Positions 13,801 through 23,259 of a stretch of 60,000 bases of DNA are shown here, piece after piece. The notes under the pieces are model-generated. The model did no database searches, had not been told where the DNA came from, and saw only the letters and a list, made by a program, of their open reading frames with translations. Both the position numbers and the translations under genes were made by a program. How positions within the stretch are numbered: the stretch's first letter is position 1; each line of letters opens with the position of its first letter. This DNA comes from Bolinopsis microptera. Lineage: Eukaryota > Ctenophora > Tentaculata > Lobata > Bolinopsidae. The stretch is from the NCBI RefSeq assembly GCF_026151205.1, contig NC_087072.1, positions 20,552,103-20,612,102 of the forward strand. The letters are read 5' to 3'.

Positions 13801-16800
13801 GAATCGATGCAGCGTGTAAAGTGATTTTCAAGAGTTGTTGCTTGGCTGCAGCTATAAGGTGCTCACTGCTCAGTGCACACGGGCATTGTTTCAACTTCCA
13901 TGTCTAACTGAATTTATGTAGAAGTATAGTATAGTAGCTGTATCGTGGCGCGTACTGGCAGCTATACTTGTCGTTTGGTCGAATCGTTGGGATTTGGAAT
14001 GAACCGACAATAAAAAAGCAAAATACTATGTTTTGACTCTATTCCTGATTGACTTAATAATACAGGTCGAGTGTCTAAAATCGCGAATGGATCGTCTCAA
14101 GAAGGGTTGTGCTGCTGTAGCTGATTACAATGAAGAGGTCGGGGAACTGATCATATGGCTTAAGGAGTTCGAGCCGAAATTGAACATCTCAGTACAGCTG
14201 GACAGTACTGACCCTAAAGAGATCAAAAACCTCCAGGGTAATTTATTATACTGTTAGTTTTAAGCAGCGTTATTGATGTTAATCAAAGTGGAAACGAAAT
14301 ATTGGATTTGGTAAGGGGATGTGCTGATATGATTCACCTCGTTCACCAAAGTTAAGATTATCTTGTAAAATGATATAATTGTTAGGTAAGCAGCGAGTGT
14401 GGTTGAAGACCCTGGCAGAGAAGCAAGGTCCGTACGATCAGCTGGCTGAGAAAGGGCGGGAACTGTTGGATAAGAGTGAGGAGAGTGAACAGCACGGCAT
14501 AAACGCCATTCTTCTCAATCTTGCTGAGGCCTGGGAACAGGTAGCTTTTTATTTTATTTCAACTACAATCATTTCTTATTTTCGCTTGTTGAAATTAACT
14601 GTTTCCACCTATAATTTGAAATCATTTACGTTAAAACATCAGATTTTCTTGAATCTCTCACAAAACACATCAAAACTACACGTTTAACTTAATGCACACT
14701 TCTGTATGGAACAGGTATTGGGTTTTTGTTTTGGGGTTTCCTTAAACCTGGTGATTGTGCAGGTAGGGGCGCTGGTCGAAGAGAAACGAATAAAGTTAGA
14801 GGATGGTTTTCAGCATGCACACCAGTTTGATAAGCACTTTAAGGAGTTAACTAGTTGGGTACAGGAGGCTGATGCACAAACCACGTATGTATTTCTCACT
14901 GTCTAATTACTTGGTTCTATGGAAAGATCTTGCTACTTAAGGCAACTAGATCTTTACTTTTATTGTCAAGACGATCCAGGAATCTGTGAAATTGTATACA
15001 ATTTTGGGGTTATATAATATTAATATCTATGACGAAATTTTACCAGAGAGTAAAATTTTGGGTTATATATTTTCATATTTATGCTAGAATTTTACCAGAG
15101 AGCCAATGGACGACAACGATTTGCACAACAGAGTGGAAAGGCAACAGCTTCTTGTAACTGGGTTAAAGGAAAACGAAGCTCGTTTTGATCACATTTTTGT
15201 CCTCGGTAGGTGTAATCATTATTAATAATAATATTATAGGGAACGGAAATATAACCTCCCGAAATTCATCCCCTTGTCAGTTTAAAGGCTTTTTAGAGTT
15301 GTGTTTTATAGAGTCAAGTGTGGGTGCATCAAATCACATGTAATGGAGCTAGGAACTGGGGTGAAACGTCGTACAATGTACGGTACATAATGTACGGTAC
15401 ATAATGTACGGTACATAATGTACGGTACATAATGTACGGTACAGAATGTACGGTACATAAACAAAGAAAAAAAGTTGCATCAGATAAGATAAGATTAACA
15501 GGGAATATAATAAGTATTATTTCCAGGAGAAGGACTGATATCCCTGTGTACCCCAGCAGCCTCGGTTCCTGTATCAGAGAAACTAGAGTCTCTCCAGGAG
15601 CAGTGGGAGGCTCTCAAACAGCACTGTGTTAAAGAGCAGGAGACTCTAAAAGGTAGGATCTTGGTCTGGACAGCGGACTTTTAAAGTGTTAAGTCTGTTG
15701 TATAGCGCCATGCACTACTGGGCCGCGCCGCGCATCAAATAATGCTTCTCGCTACCATGTACCATGCACACTTCTCAAGATCGTAGCACTACTGTGCCGC
15801 TACGAGCTGGGAAGGGCTGACATGGTCAATCAAATACTTTTGATTTACAATCAATTAAGTCGCCCGGTCGGTTAATTAGATAACGTAGAAGAGTATATCT
15901 GATATTTACCTCATACTACACAACTTTCAGAGCTTTCCTTGTAGTATTTAGTAGGGATCATCACGGCTCTTGCCAGACAAAGTGAAACAAGGCAAATGAG
16001 TGGTGAAAACTAAATGTGGTTAGCGCATAATTCTGTTGGAACTTTTTATCTTGATCTCTTGTTTGGATGCATAACTTTTAGAGCAGCATATTTATAGTTT
16101 AAGCTACTGTGTATGTTTACACTATGTTTATTGTTTAGCCAAGTTGGGGTCCGCCTTACTTACTTGTCTTTATAGTTCCTATAATTGGGCTTGCCAACTT
16201 AAGTGAGACCATTGTAATTTATATTCATTAATCTTAGTAAAAGTCCGTACAGAAAAGTCGATTATTTCTTTTAGTTTTCACCAGTCGTTTGCCTTGTCTC
16301 ATAGTGCCTGTCATGGTATCGTGGCACCAACTCGCACAACTCTTTAAGAAAAGTAGGTCGTCTTCAAATTACAGTGAATATTTGCAGTTTTCCAGACTTT
16401 GATTGGGTTCTGAAACTAAGTTTAATCGTTTTCTCGTGCAATTTTAGGTAATGTAAAGTCATAAAATGAGTTTATAACAATATTGATATTTTGGTTATTT
16501 CCAAGCGCTCTATCAGAAAACACATCGTAGCTTCTTTAGTGGGGGGAGGGGGGTTACCACTACTACAGATACACTGTACACCAAACTTACCTTCACAAGC
16601 ATGCGTTCTCACTTGGTCCCATGAGCGGGGAATAGAGCAGCAGCTCAGTGACGTCATAATCACGTGACCTTGTACTCAATAAATCTCTTTATAGAAATAC
16701 ACTACATTTAGTTTATGGACATGTTATTGATTTTTTAATTCCGTCTATCTTTAGGAACCGTTGACAATATGGTAGAAATGAAAGCAAAGATAGATTTCTA

Positions 16801-19800
16801 CGGCCAATGGGTGAACGACGTTGTTGAACACTGTTCCCAATTGAATGAAGAGCTTCCCGACGATCTTCCAAAGGTAGACTAAAACATTTATTTAATCAAT
16901 GTTTCATTAGTACTGTTGTTACTTTTTTCTCATCTAAATTAGTTCATAAATACTAATAAAGTAATAAGCTTTGTACGATACAATGTGATTTTAAACCGCT
17001 TGAAATGTGAGGGTAAAATGGGAGTGTGATCATAAAAACTTTACCAAGGTTGAAGATCGACATGAGCCGTCACCGAGCAATTCTAAATTTTCTAGCAGAC
17101 TCAATTGGTACAATCGTGCACAAAAATAAAAAAGTCGTGAATAAACAATTGACTGAATTGCATTGATTGAAGTGATTGCATCATAAAAGGACTCTGTTGT
17201 CTGTTCTGTATTTTTTCCAATGTTTCTATATTTGACATTGATTGTATGTAAATTTCTTGGAATGATTGTTTTTGTAAAACTTATATCTTACATTCCTTGG
17301 TTTACTTTCTATTCTGCATCGTGATGATATTACTAATATTACTAATATGTAGTAATTAAGGGTTATCATTTAACAGTTAAGTTCTGAATGTCCAAGTTCT
17401 GTCAGTAACTGATAGTGATAATTATCAACTTTGCCGCGTTAAAATCTGAGAATATCACTCCTAGTTTTGAGCTAACACCCGATATATATATTTTCAGATA
17501 AGGAAGATGGTTGACGGAGTTTTCGAGTTCACCAAAGAACTGCAAAACCAAGCACCGTTCCTGAACGACCTACTCGAACAGTGTGCTCTCCACGAGGAAC
17601 AGGTAAACTCCACCTCTTTCATATTGTACAGGGATTTTAATATCATTTAAATTAAATATCTATCAGACCTGACGTGATGTATAGATTAAAGTATGTATTA
17701 ACTTGTTGGTTTATACCTCTGCATTGCTATTAGCTTGTGCGAGATTTGTGGTTAAATACCCTATTAGTTATAGTAACCACTAAGGACCAGTACCCATGTG
17801 ACCTGTCCGAGTGGGTCAGTGCAATTCTTGACATATCCATTATCCACGGTCAACTTTATAGCCAATAATTGACGTCAGTACCAACCCCTACAACAACTTT
17901 TACCACTGATCAACCCTGTAAACCTTCTCCTGTACTGGTATTTATCTTCCGAAAGCCGTTTACCATTTGATTATTTTGAAGTAATACGACCGTTTAAATC
18001 GTGAAAGCATTAAATCTAATAGCGCGGTTAGAGTGTTTACATACAATAACTACTATGAATTATATCTCTTGTTCCACTGGGGCCTTAGATATCTGAATGT
18101 TGCAACATCAACATCTTGAAACTATGAAACTATGAAACGCATCCGCGGACAATTATTTTAGACAGTTTTAATTAAACTAGGGATGCTATGATCACTGTCA
18201 CTCCCACTAAAAGGTTGCTCCCTCTACAGGGAACTCTCTCAGCTGATTTATCGTCAGACATAGAGGACGTGAAAGACAGATGGGGTGAGGTTTGTCAGTT
18301 CCTAGATGAAAGGTTTATAGAGATCCGACAGAAGCAGATGGAATTAGCCAGACGACCTGCACCAAAACCTGCTAAGGAACCTAAAACTGATGCCGAAAAG
18401 GTTAACGTCCACTTCAACATTATTTTGTATAAGTGAGCATGCATATTACAAATCTCTATCCCAGCCTCACGTTTTCAATTATACTCAGCTTGATAAATTA
18501 TGTCATCCCTACTTTGAAGTCAAAGGAATAAGTATAACTTTGTGGCTAAAGGTATACTGACTCCATTACACAGTAGCGAAAAGCTGGCCTCTCATTTCCA
18601 ACCTTTTATTGTATTTATATGGCAATTTCGAGCTTTTAATGGCCAGTATTCCGCGGCGGTGCTGTAATCAGCTAATAATAACACCCCTTTTACCCAGGTT
18701 GACCTAGAAGTCCAGAACGTGGTAGCCTCCTGCTGCTGTGAGAGCAAGTTTAAGTGTGAGATGGTGAGTGCGGGCAAGTACAAGTTTGGTGAGATGCAGA
18801 AAAAGCATCTGGTTCGGATACTCCGGACTAACATTGTGGTGAGAGTGGGAGGGGGTTGGGAGACGATGGAGAGTTTCCTCAACCAGCACGATCCTTGTAG
18901 AGTTACTGGCAAAGGGAATGTTGAGAGTATCTTGGCTAACCTGCCTAAACCTGGGGAGGCGTTAGGTGAGGGCATGAATTATGTAGAATTAGGTTATCCA
19001 TCTAAATTAGTTATTGGTGTCTCCTTCCAATTAATCAGACTGATGATTATGACGTTAGGTAATATTTAATTAGGTTTTATGTGTCTGAGGAAATGGTTGG
19101 TGTTCTTTGTTAGAGTGCAAGATTATATTCTGAGAGATTTAATTTATAGTTACACTTTATTCACAGTATAGTAGAAGGTATTAGGTAAGATCGATCTCCT
19201 TACACTTACAGAAGATCTCGAGGGCGTAATATCACAAATATTCTCGCAGGTCTGATGAGTGCCAACTTGACGAGGAATAAGACCGTGATAGGGCATGTAG
19301 ACAGCTCGAGGAGTACTTCTAAACTGCAGAGTTGCTCTGGAACTGTCGAGTCAACTAGAGAAACAGAAACTGATACTGATTTTGCTCATGCTAAGGGCGC
19401 ACAAAGATTTATGGTTAGTTGCTTCATAACATAAAATATTCTGCACTTAAGTTAAGATGTAATGCAAAACTTCAGATCATATAAAAACACCTCCCCCAAA
19501 CCATAGTATGAGAACACTGCGTATTAAATGTAACTTCTAATCCACAACAACCCAGTCCCGGAATGAGAAGAGCAAGATGACAGGGAAAACCACCACCAGG
19601 ACACCGACTAAAACAACACAGAGGAAAATGTTCACTCCGGTCACCAACCCCAGGAAGAATGGAGCCGGGAAGCTGGGGACTGGTACTAGAGCTAAATCTG
19701 CTGCCTCCACCTCCTCCCTCTCCTCAAGGTCCGCCACGCGCAGCACGCTTACTCCTGACAGACAAAACATGTGGGTTTCCTTATTGCTACAAGAGTATTA

Positions 19801-20700
19801 CTGTAAACTTTGATTTATGGTATTGTCTTGATCACGATATTGGTTGAATACAACAAAGAGTGCAGAATATTTATCCTCCCACAATTAAATAAGTGATATA
19901 AATTGTCAGACCCCTGAGAAGAAGTAAGAGCTACGGTATGGGTGACCCAGAGCCGGTGACCCCAAAAGGGAGAAACAGGCACCCCTCTGGAGGATCAACA
20001 TCTGGTGCGAACCCCAAGGTCCTGTCAGATAGGTTTTCTACTTTTAGCCCTGCCAAAGGAATCAAGAGGAGTGAGAGTGATTCTGATATCCAGAAACGCA
20101 GGTATGTTCGATTCCTTGAACTATAACATTGGCACATTATGACCCGAACAGTTCACCTTTTCCAGCTGAAGAAATTGTTCTACCTTTTACCCTCTGTGAT
20201 TGCTTTATTAACCTGAATATAAGTTGCGAAGTTCAGTTCTAGTTAATTAACTAAAGTCTGGAGCACCTAACTTTTATAAACAGCTCTTTAAACTTCAGGT
20301 CAGGTATTCCAGTACCTACTAAACCGTCAGGCATCCCTGTCTCCAAGAGTCGATCCGGATCAATCGGGAGGTCCCCCAGCGGCGATCTTACTTCTGCCTT
20401 CTCCAGATCAGCCAGCCTCAGGGTCAGTTATAACTTTAGTCTGTTAAATTAGTTCTAGGTCTGTAAAGGCTAGTCCAATTTTGACCCTGCATAAAATGTC
20501 AACTCATCACGGCATATGTGTTTATCTACACTGCAACTACACATGCAATTGGTCTCTCGTTGAATAACAGTGATGCACGTTTGAACAATCAGTCTGTGGT
20601 CACATAAAATTACACTTTTTTCATTTTACAGGGATCGAAAGGGTCAAGTCCAGGACGACCAAAAATAGTGGTTACTGATGACGACGATGAAACGTTTTGA
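2..20700 (+). CDS. Spectraplakin (MACF1/dystonin/Shot family), C-terminal part, 37 exons, 5' end outside window
   Basis: Large cytolinker that would connect actin to microtubules; this window holds only its rod, GAR domain and tail. I joined 37 exons by reading frame and GT-AG boundaries. Phases agree at every junction except exon 13/14, and together they give about 3,410 codons ending with TGA at 20698-20700. Order: spectrin-repeat rod (2-7807), one giant disordered exon (7934-12664), second rod (12794-18400), GAR domain (18698-18965), basic Ser-rich tail (19250-20700). The GAR motif with a rod before it and SxIP motifs after it is the diagnostic evidence for the family. The reading frame is open from base 2, so the gene continues to the left. 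No EF-hand pair is visible before the GAR exon, which is unusual for the family. Exon borders are my own reading, unsupported by transcripts. Confidence 0.9.
3686..3914. mobile_element. Fold-back MITE in spectraplakin intron 10
   Basis: The two ends are imperfect inverted copies of about 75 bp. The left begins GTGAAAT and contains GTTCAATCGACAAAAG and GTACAACATT; the right contains AATGTTGTACAAC and CTTTTTGTCGATTGAAC and ends ATTTCAC. There is no coding capacity, so it is probably a non-autonomous DNA transposon. A related half-copy, with CTGCACAACATC, seems to lie near 4480-4540 in the same intron. Confidence 0.75.
4058..4385. mobile_element. Second fold-back MITE in spectraplakin intron 10
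   Basis: Long imperfect inverted repeats of about 110 bp per arm. The left arm begins ACTCCGTAC and contains AGACTCAAAATTCAGCACTT, GGTTCATAG and ATCTCAAACACA; the right arm carries the complements in reverse order and ends ACGGAGT. It has no ORF. Its sequence differs from the MITE at 3686-3914, so two families inserted in one intron. Confidence 0.75.
5810..6125. repeat. 34-bp minisatellite in spectraplakin intron 13
   Basis: The unit is about 34 bp, built on AATAGATACCAGGTAAGTCT followed by TACTGAATATGTGT. Copies from about 5985 to 6120 are regular; those from 5810 to 5985 are degenerate and shortened. Every good unit contains CAGGTAAGT or CAGGTTAGT, a consensus 5' splice site. The array lies in the intron where I could not close the reading frame cleanly. 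Confidence 0.85.
7934..12664 (+). CDS. Giant 4.73-kb exon of spectraplakin encoding a disordered insert
   Basis: One uninterrupted exon of 1,577 codons between spectrin-repeat exons. The acceptor ends at 7933 and the donor follows at 12665 (CAG|GTTGGT); both are phase 0, so including or skipping the exon keeps the frame. Exon residues 1-60 are Asn/Thr/Ser/Gln-rich. Residues about 79-165 look helical (starting MAGIPAYLAAGMTAAEYDLH). About 524-586 are short Gly-Gly-Gln/Ser repeats. From about 1223 there are three APDPP(P)R proline motifs. Near the end a charged helix (ELKRQEAMRRQETLRALNQK) leads back towards the rod. The rest is Ser/Arg/His-rich with no domain I recognise. It resembles in kind the large alternatively used exons known from fly and vertebrate spectraplakins, but I see no sequence match to them. 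Reading on past the donor reaches TGA at 12719-12721. Confidence 0.85.
12719..12749 (+). promoter_or_regulatory. Candidate alternative stop and poly(A) signals just after the giant exon
   Basis: If the donor at 12665 is not used, the giant-exon frame continues for 18 codons to TGA at 12719-12721. AATAAA overlaps that stop (12721-12726) and a second AATAAA lies at 12744-12749. This would allow an isoform ending in the disordered region, without the second rod, GAR domain or SxIP tail. It is inference from sequence alone, and AATAAA is common by chance in DNA this AT-rich. Confidence 0.4.
12794..18400 (+). CDS. Spectraplakin rod, exons 20-31 (spectrin repeats, second block)
   Basis: Exons: 12794-12874, 12992-13110, 13294-13485, 13595-13700, 14066-14237, 14386-14540, 14763-14884, 15099-15205, 15527-15652, 16755-16873, 17498-17602, 18230-18400. 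All phases join and give 525 codons. Helix-A-like tryptophan segments include EFREWLRDTSEVLEAEPDP, ELIIWLKEFEPKLN, ELTSWVQEADAQT and FYGQWVNDVVEHCSQL, enough for about five spectrin repeats. The last exon closes a helix (FLDERFIEIRQKQMELARRP) and runs through a short Pro/Lys/Ala linker straight into the GAR exon, where relatives normally carry EF-hands. The 297-bp intron after it shows no EF-hand-like coding. Confidence 0.85.
15376..15459. repeat. Six-copy 14-bp tandem repeat in spectraplakin intron 27
   Basis: Six head-to-tail copies of ATGTACGGTACATA, one with a single change (ACAGA). The monomer is nearly self-complementary (TGTAC..GTACA), so the whole array can fold on either strand. It lies about 70 bp before the exon 28 acceptor. 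Confidence 0.9.
15953..16328. mobile_element. Inverted-repeat element (MITE) in spectraplakin intron 28
   Basis: The ends are imperfect inverted repeats of about 55-60 bp. The left end contains AAGGCAAATGAGTGGTGAAA; the right end holds the complement (TTTTCACCAG, GTTTGCCTTGTCTCATAG). The middle has no ORF. It is probably a non-autonomous DNA transposon. The element's limits are approximate because the outermost bases diverge. Confidence 0.6.
18698..18965 (+). CDS. GAR (GAS2-related) domain exon of spectraplakin
   Basis: The exon is 268 nt, from acceptor CCCAG to donor TTAG|GTGAGG. It encodes a Cys-rich start (ASCCCESKFKCEMVSAGKYK) and the family's most conserved block, LVRILRTNIVVRVGGGW, followed by FLNQHDPCR. 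The VRVGGGW and DPCR motifs are diagnostic of the zinc-binding GAS2/GAR domain, which binds and stabilises microtubules. It follows the last spectrin helix directly, with no EF-hands between. The recognition is secure, and it fixes the identity of the whole gene. Confidence 0.95.
19250..20700 (+). CDS. Spectraplakin C-terminal tail with two SGIP (SxIP) EB1-binding motifs
   Basis: Exons: 19250-19413, 19556-19770, 19910-20101, 20299-20422, 20632-20700 (stop 20698-20700). They encode about 250 residues rich in Ser, Thr, Arg, Lys, Gly and Pro with no globular fold visible, as in the tails of MACF1, dystonin and Shot. Exon 36 carries SGIP twice (20300-20311 and 20327-20338) in a basic Ser/Pro context (TKPSGIPVSKSRS). 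That matches the SxIP motif used by plus-end trackers to bind EB proteins. The protein ends in an acidic run (VVTDDDDETF). Read with the GAR domain, the tail should guide the protein to microtubule plus ends; that is inference from family knowledge. Confidence 0.85.
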
Positions 20701-22191
20701 AGGAAACTGTTTATGAGAACGTTTGACGAAGGATCAGATGTGTGGCAAGAGTTCTCTCATGAATGTATCACATGACACATAGGGATGTATTATATAGATT
20801 CACGGACAAGCTAACTGTATCGTGTTCATACACAGACACCTCACTTACTATGAGTTTAATCAGGCCAGATACAACAATTTTAGGATAAATCTATATCTAC
20901 TTATAGTTCGTAGGACATATTTTCTGGTTTCTAATTTTTAGTCAAACAAAATATTGATAGTGATCTTTGTTTTAGAATCACCATTGGTCTAAATGATTGT
21001 CGTAAGCCAATGAATGCGAATTATATTAAGGTACAAATTTTAAAATAGACTATTTGTAACAATAACGGAGTTCAATTTTTTCCAGTTTTTTAATTTAGAA
21101 CCAGCTTTTACTTTCTGGTTACCTTATAAATATTGAATATTATATTTGTGATTAAGAAGGCATGTATTGTGTGTCGAAAAACAGGTCGAATGTCTATCAT
21201 GAAGATTTTTAACGTTGAGTTAACTTTATTTATTTATTTTTGTATTATATTAATACACGATAATATAAGATGGGCAGAGCCCGTTAGGCAGATTTTTTGC
21301 AGAGGTTTTCGTAGTCAAGTTACAGGTATTTTGCATAGTTATCCAGAAGTTTCGATTTTGAGAATTGGTGAGGAAAGTTGTGGACAAAATTATGCAGATT
21401 TACGTTGCAGATTGCAATTATAAAAGGAGTCAATTATGTGTCTCAATTTTACATATTGGACATCCTTTGATATTTTAAATTTGAGACTGAATCCGAGACT
21501 GAAGGATAACTGTTCGCTAATTTTCTTTAGTCTAAAACATTTTATGATGTAAGTATTTGTAGTATATTGAATTGGAAGCATTGACTCAAGAGTTTTTAGG
21601 AGTTTTAAATTTAACAAGAAAGCTATAACAACAATCATAAAATAATTTAAACAAACTAAAGCAAAACACAAATATGAACAATTAAAGTCCGTCCACAAAA
21701 TATGGGATGAGAATTGTCTGATAATCTGAGGTTCAGGGGGGAGTCAGCTGCCGAGCAACATCTATAAAGTTCGTTAGGGATTCTAAACCCAGTTATTGTG
21801 AGGATATCAATAACAAATGTGAGGTTATCAGTTACAGCAGTTAGGTTATCCGTAACAAGTTACACAACCACATCTAGAGAGGGTTTCCATTTCAAATCTG
21901 CATTCTTCACCGAGTTCGCTATTGATACTTTCCTGCGGGATTTCAAGATTTAAGAACACGTTCACACCTTTAAACATACCTTTTCAATAAAATAAAAGAA
22001 TCGATTTTAAGTAATGTCAGCAATTTTCCATCAAAGCAGATGATTAGAAGATTAGATTATTGATAATGGCATCCTAGAAACAAAGTATTGCCATTACCTA
22101 ATAGTAATACTAATAGCTACTGTCACTGACAATAACATCTGATTTTATTTTGCAAAAGCGTAATAAAGAATAAAGCATATTCAGTATTCAC
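20701..22191 (+). other. Spectraplakin 3' flank, tail-to-tail gap before the GPCR
   Basis: AT-rich, with no convincing gene. The spectraplakin 3' UTR starts here; two overlapping AATAAA signals near 21986-21996 are possible poly(A) sites. TTTATT at 22144-22149 reads AATAAA on the minus strand, 43 bases past the GPCR stop. A 96-codon ORF at 21133-21423 shows no recognisable protein character. Confidence 0.5.
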
Positions 22192-23259
22192 TCACCTCAA
22201 ACAGATCTTAGTAAGGTCTACAGCAGAACTGCTTGATCTGACTGTAACACTCATGTTCTCTGAAATTTTCTGGTAACCTTTAATAAAGAATTCCCTGAAC
22301 CGCTTCATTCTGGTAAAGTAGATAAGGGGGTTGAGCACAGAGTTAATACCCACCGAGAGGGTAATGGTTGCTGGCCAACTGTACCAGTGCATGAAGACAG
22401 TGCCATACATACTGTTGTAGGTGTACCCTTGTCTGAACCTGATGTGGAAATACATGTAGTTCACCACCACTGGAAAGTTACAGATCCAGTAGACTATCGT
22501 CACCATCATGATGGTCAAGGTAGCTTCGCTCTGCATCTTGGCAACCCTGTCACTGCACTGAAGCCTGCGTCTCCTGACGTGCAGCACCCCAAAGGAAGCT
22601 ATGCAAGAGATAGTAACCGGGAAGATAGGGAGAAGGAGCTGGACTTGGTTGGCTATCATCTTGAAGTGCCAGTAAGTGTTAACCTCTGCAATGTCCTCCT
22701 GGCAAAGGACAGAGTCCTTGAAGTAGGTGTAACTAGTGTTGGTGTGAGCGGCTGCTATGAGTGGTATTCCGCTCCTCGTCACCAGAAGCAGGAGGTAACC
22801 ACCAACAATTCCCAGAATCAGCTTACACCGGACCATGCCCAGTGGCCTGACCAGGGTGTAGGTTCGAGAGAAACTGAGTATAGCAACAAGGAAGATGGAG
22901 AGATAAGGGAGCACAGTCCACATCACCCCCCAAATATAACAAAACAGGGCGTTGTCGAAGAACACCGGATCCCTACCTTCCAGGAAACTGAGCATTACCG
23001 GGAGCATGCCCAAGCAGATTAGTGTGTCCGTGATGGCGATGCACACGAAGAGGCTGTCAAAGCAGAGCTTCTTCTCGTTGATGTAGATCTTGCTGGACAA
23101 GTCCATGCTGAAGTGTATGATGGCAGGGATGTTGCCCAGGAGCCCGAGGATAATGATGAGGATGCAGAGCACCCCACAGAAGGTGTCTCCAGCACTGCTC
23201 ATGTCCGGGGGAGATGGTGTCGGGGAGTAGGTGGTCATACTCGTACTCGCACTGTTCAT
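22192..23259 (-). CDS. Rhodopsin-like (class A) G-protein-coupled receptor, intronless ORF, orphan
   Basis: 355 residues with seven hydrophobic segments at roughly 27-50, 65-92, 105-130, 145-170, 200-226, 248-271 and 293-316. Class A landmarks: N43 (TM1, GNIP), D78 (TM2), C107 paired with C186 in loop 2, P263 in WICNFP (TM6) and N310-P-x-x-Y314 in NSVLNPLIYF (TM7). The DRY motif at the end of TM3 is replaced by F130-S-R132. The N terminus is Ser/Thr/Pro-rich without a signal peptide and ends at TM1. The receptor belongs in the plasma membrane; its ligand cannot be read from the sequence. Start chosen: the ATG at 23259, which gives a full-length receptor. The last codons overlap a strong splice donor (AG|GTGAGTG at 22196/22195), so the stop might be intronic and the C-tail longer. 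Confidence 0.9.
   Translation of the reverse strand: MNSASTSMTTYSPTPSPPDMSSAGDTFCGVLCILIIILGLLGNIPAIIHFSMDLSSKIYINEKKLCFDSLFVCIAITDTLICLGMLPVMLSFLEGRDPVFFDNALFCYIWGVMWTVLPYLSIFLVAILSFSRTYTLVRPLGMVRCKLILGIVGGYLLLLVTRSGIPLIAAAHTNTSYTYFKDSVLCQEDIAEVNTYWHFKMIANQVQLLLPIFPVTISCIASFGVLHVRRRRLQCSDRVAKMQSEATLTIMMVTIVYWICNFPVVVNYMYFHIRFRQGYTYNSMYGTVFMHWYSWPATITLSVGINSVLNPLIYFTRMKRFREFFIKGYQKISENMSVTVRSSSSAVDLTKICLR

Noticed and set aside
19537-19770. Minus-strand ORF with a hydrophobic run
   Set aside because: Antisense shadow of the Thr/Lys-rich spectraplakin exon 19556-19770.
21133-21423. 96-codon ORF downstream of the spectraplakin stop
   Set aside because: One hydrophobic stretch but no domain or supporting context; it lies in the presumed 3' UTR.
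22387-23022. 211-codon plus-strand ORF
   Set aside because: Shadow of the GPCR on the opposite strand; its composition follows the reversed receptor codons.
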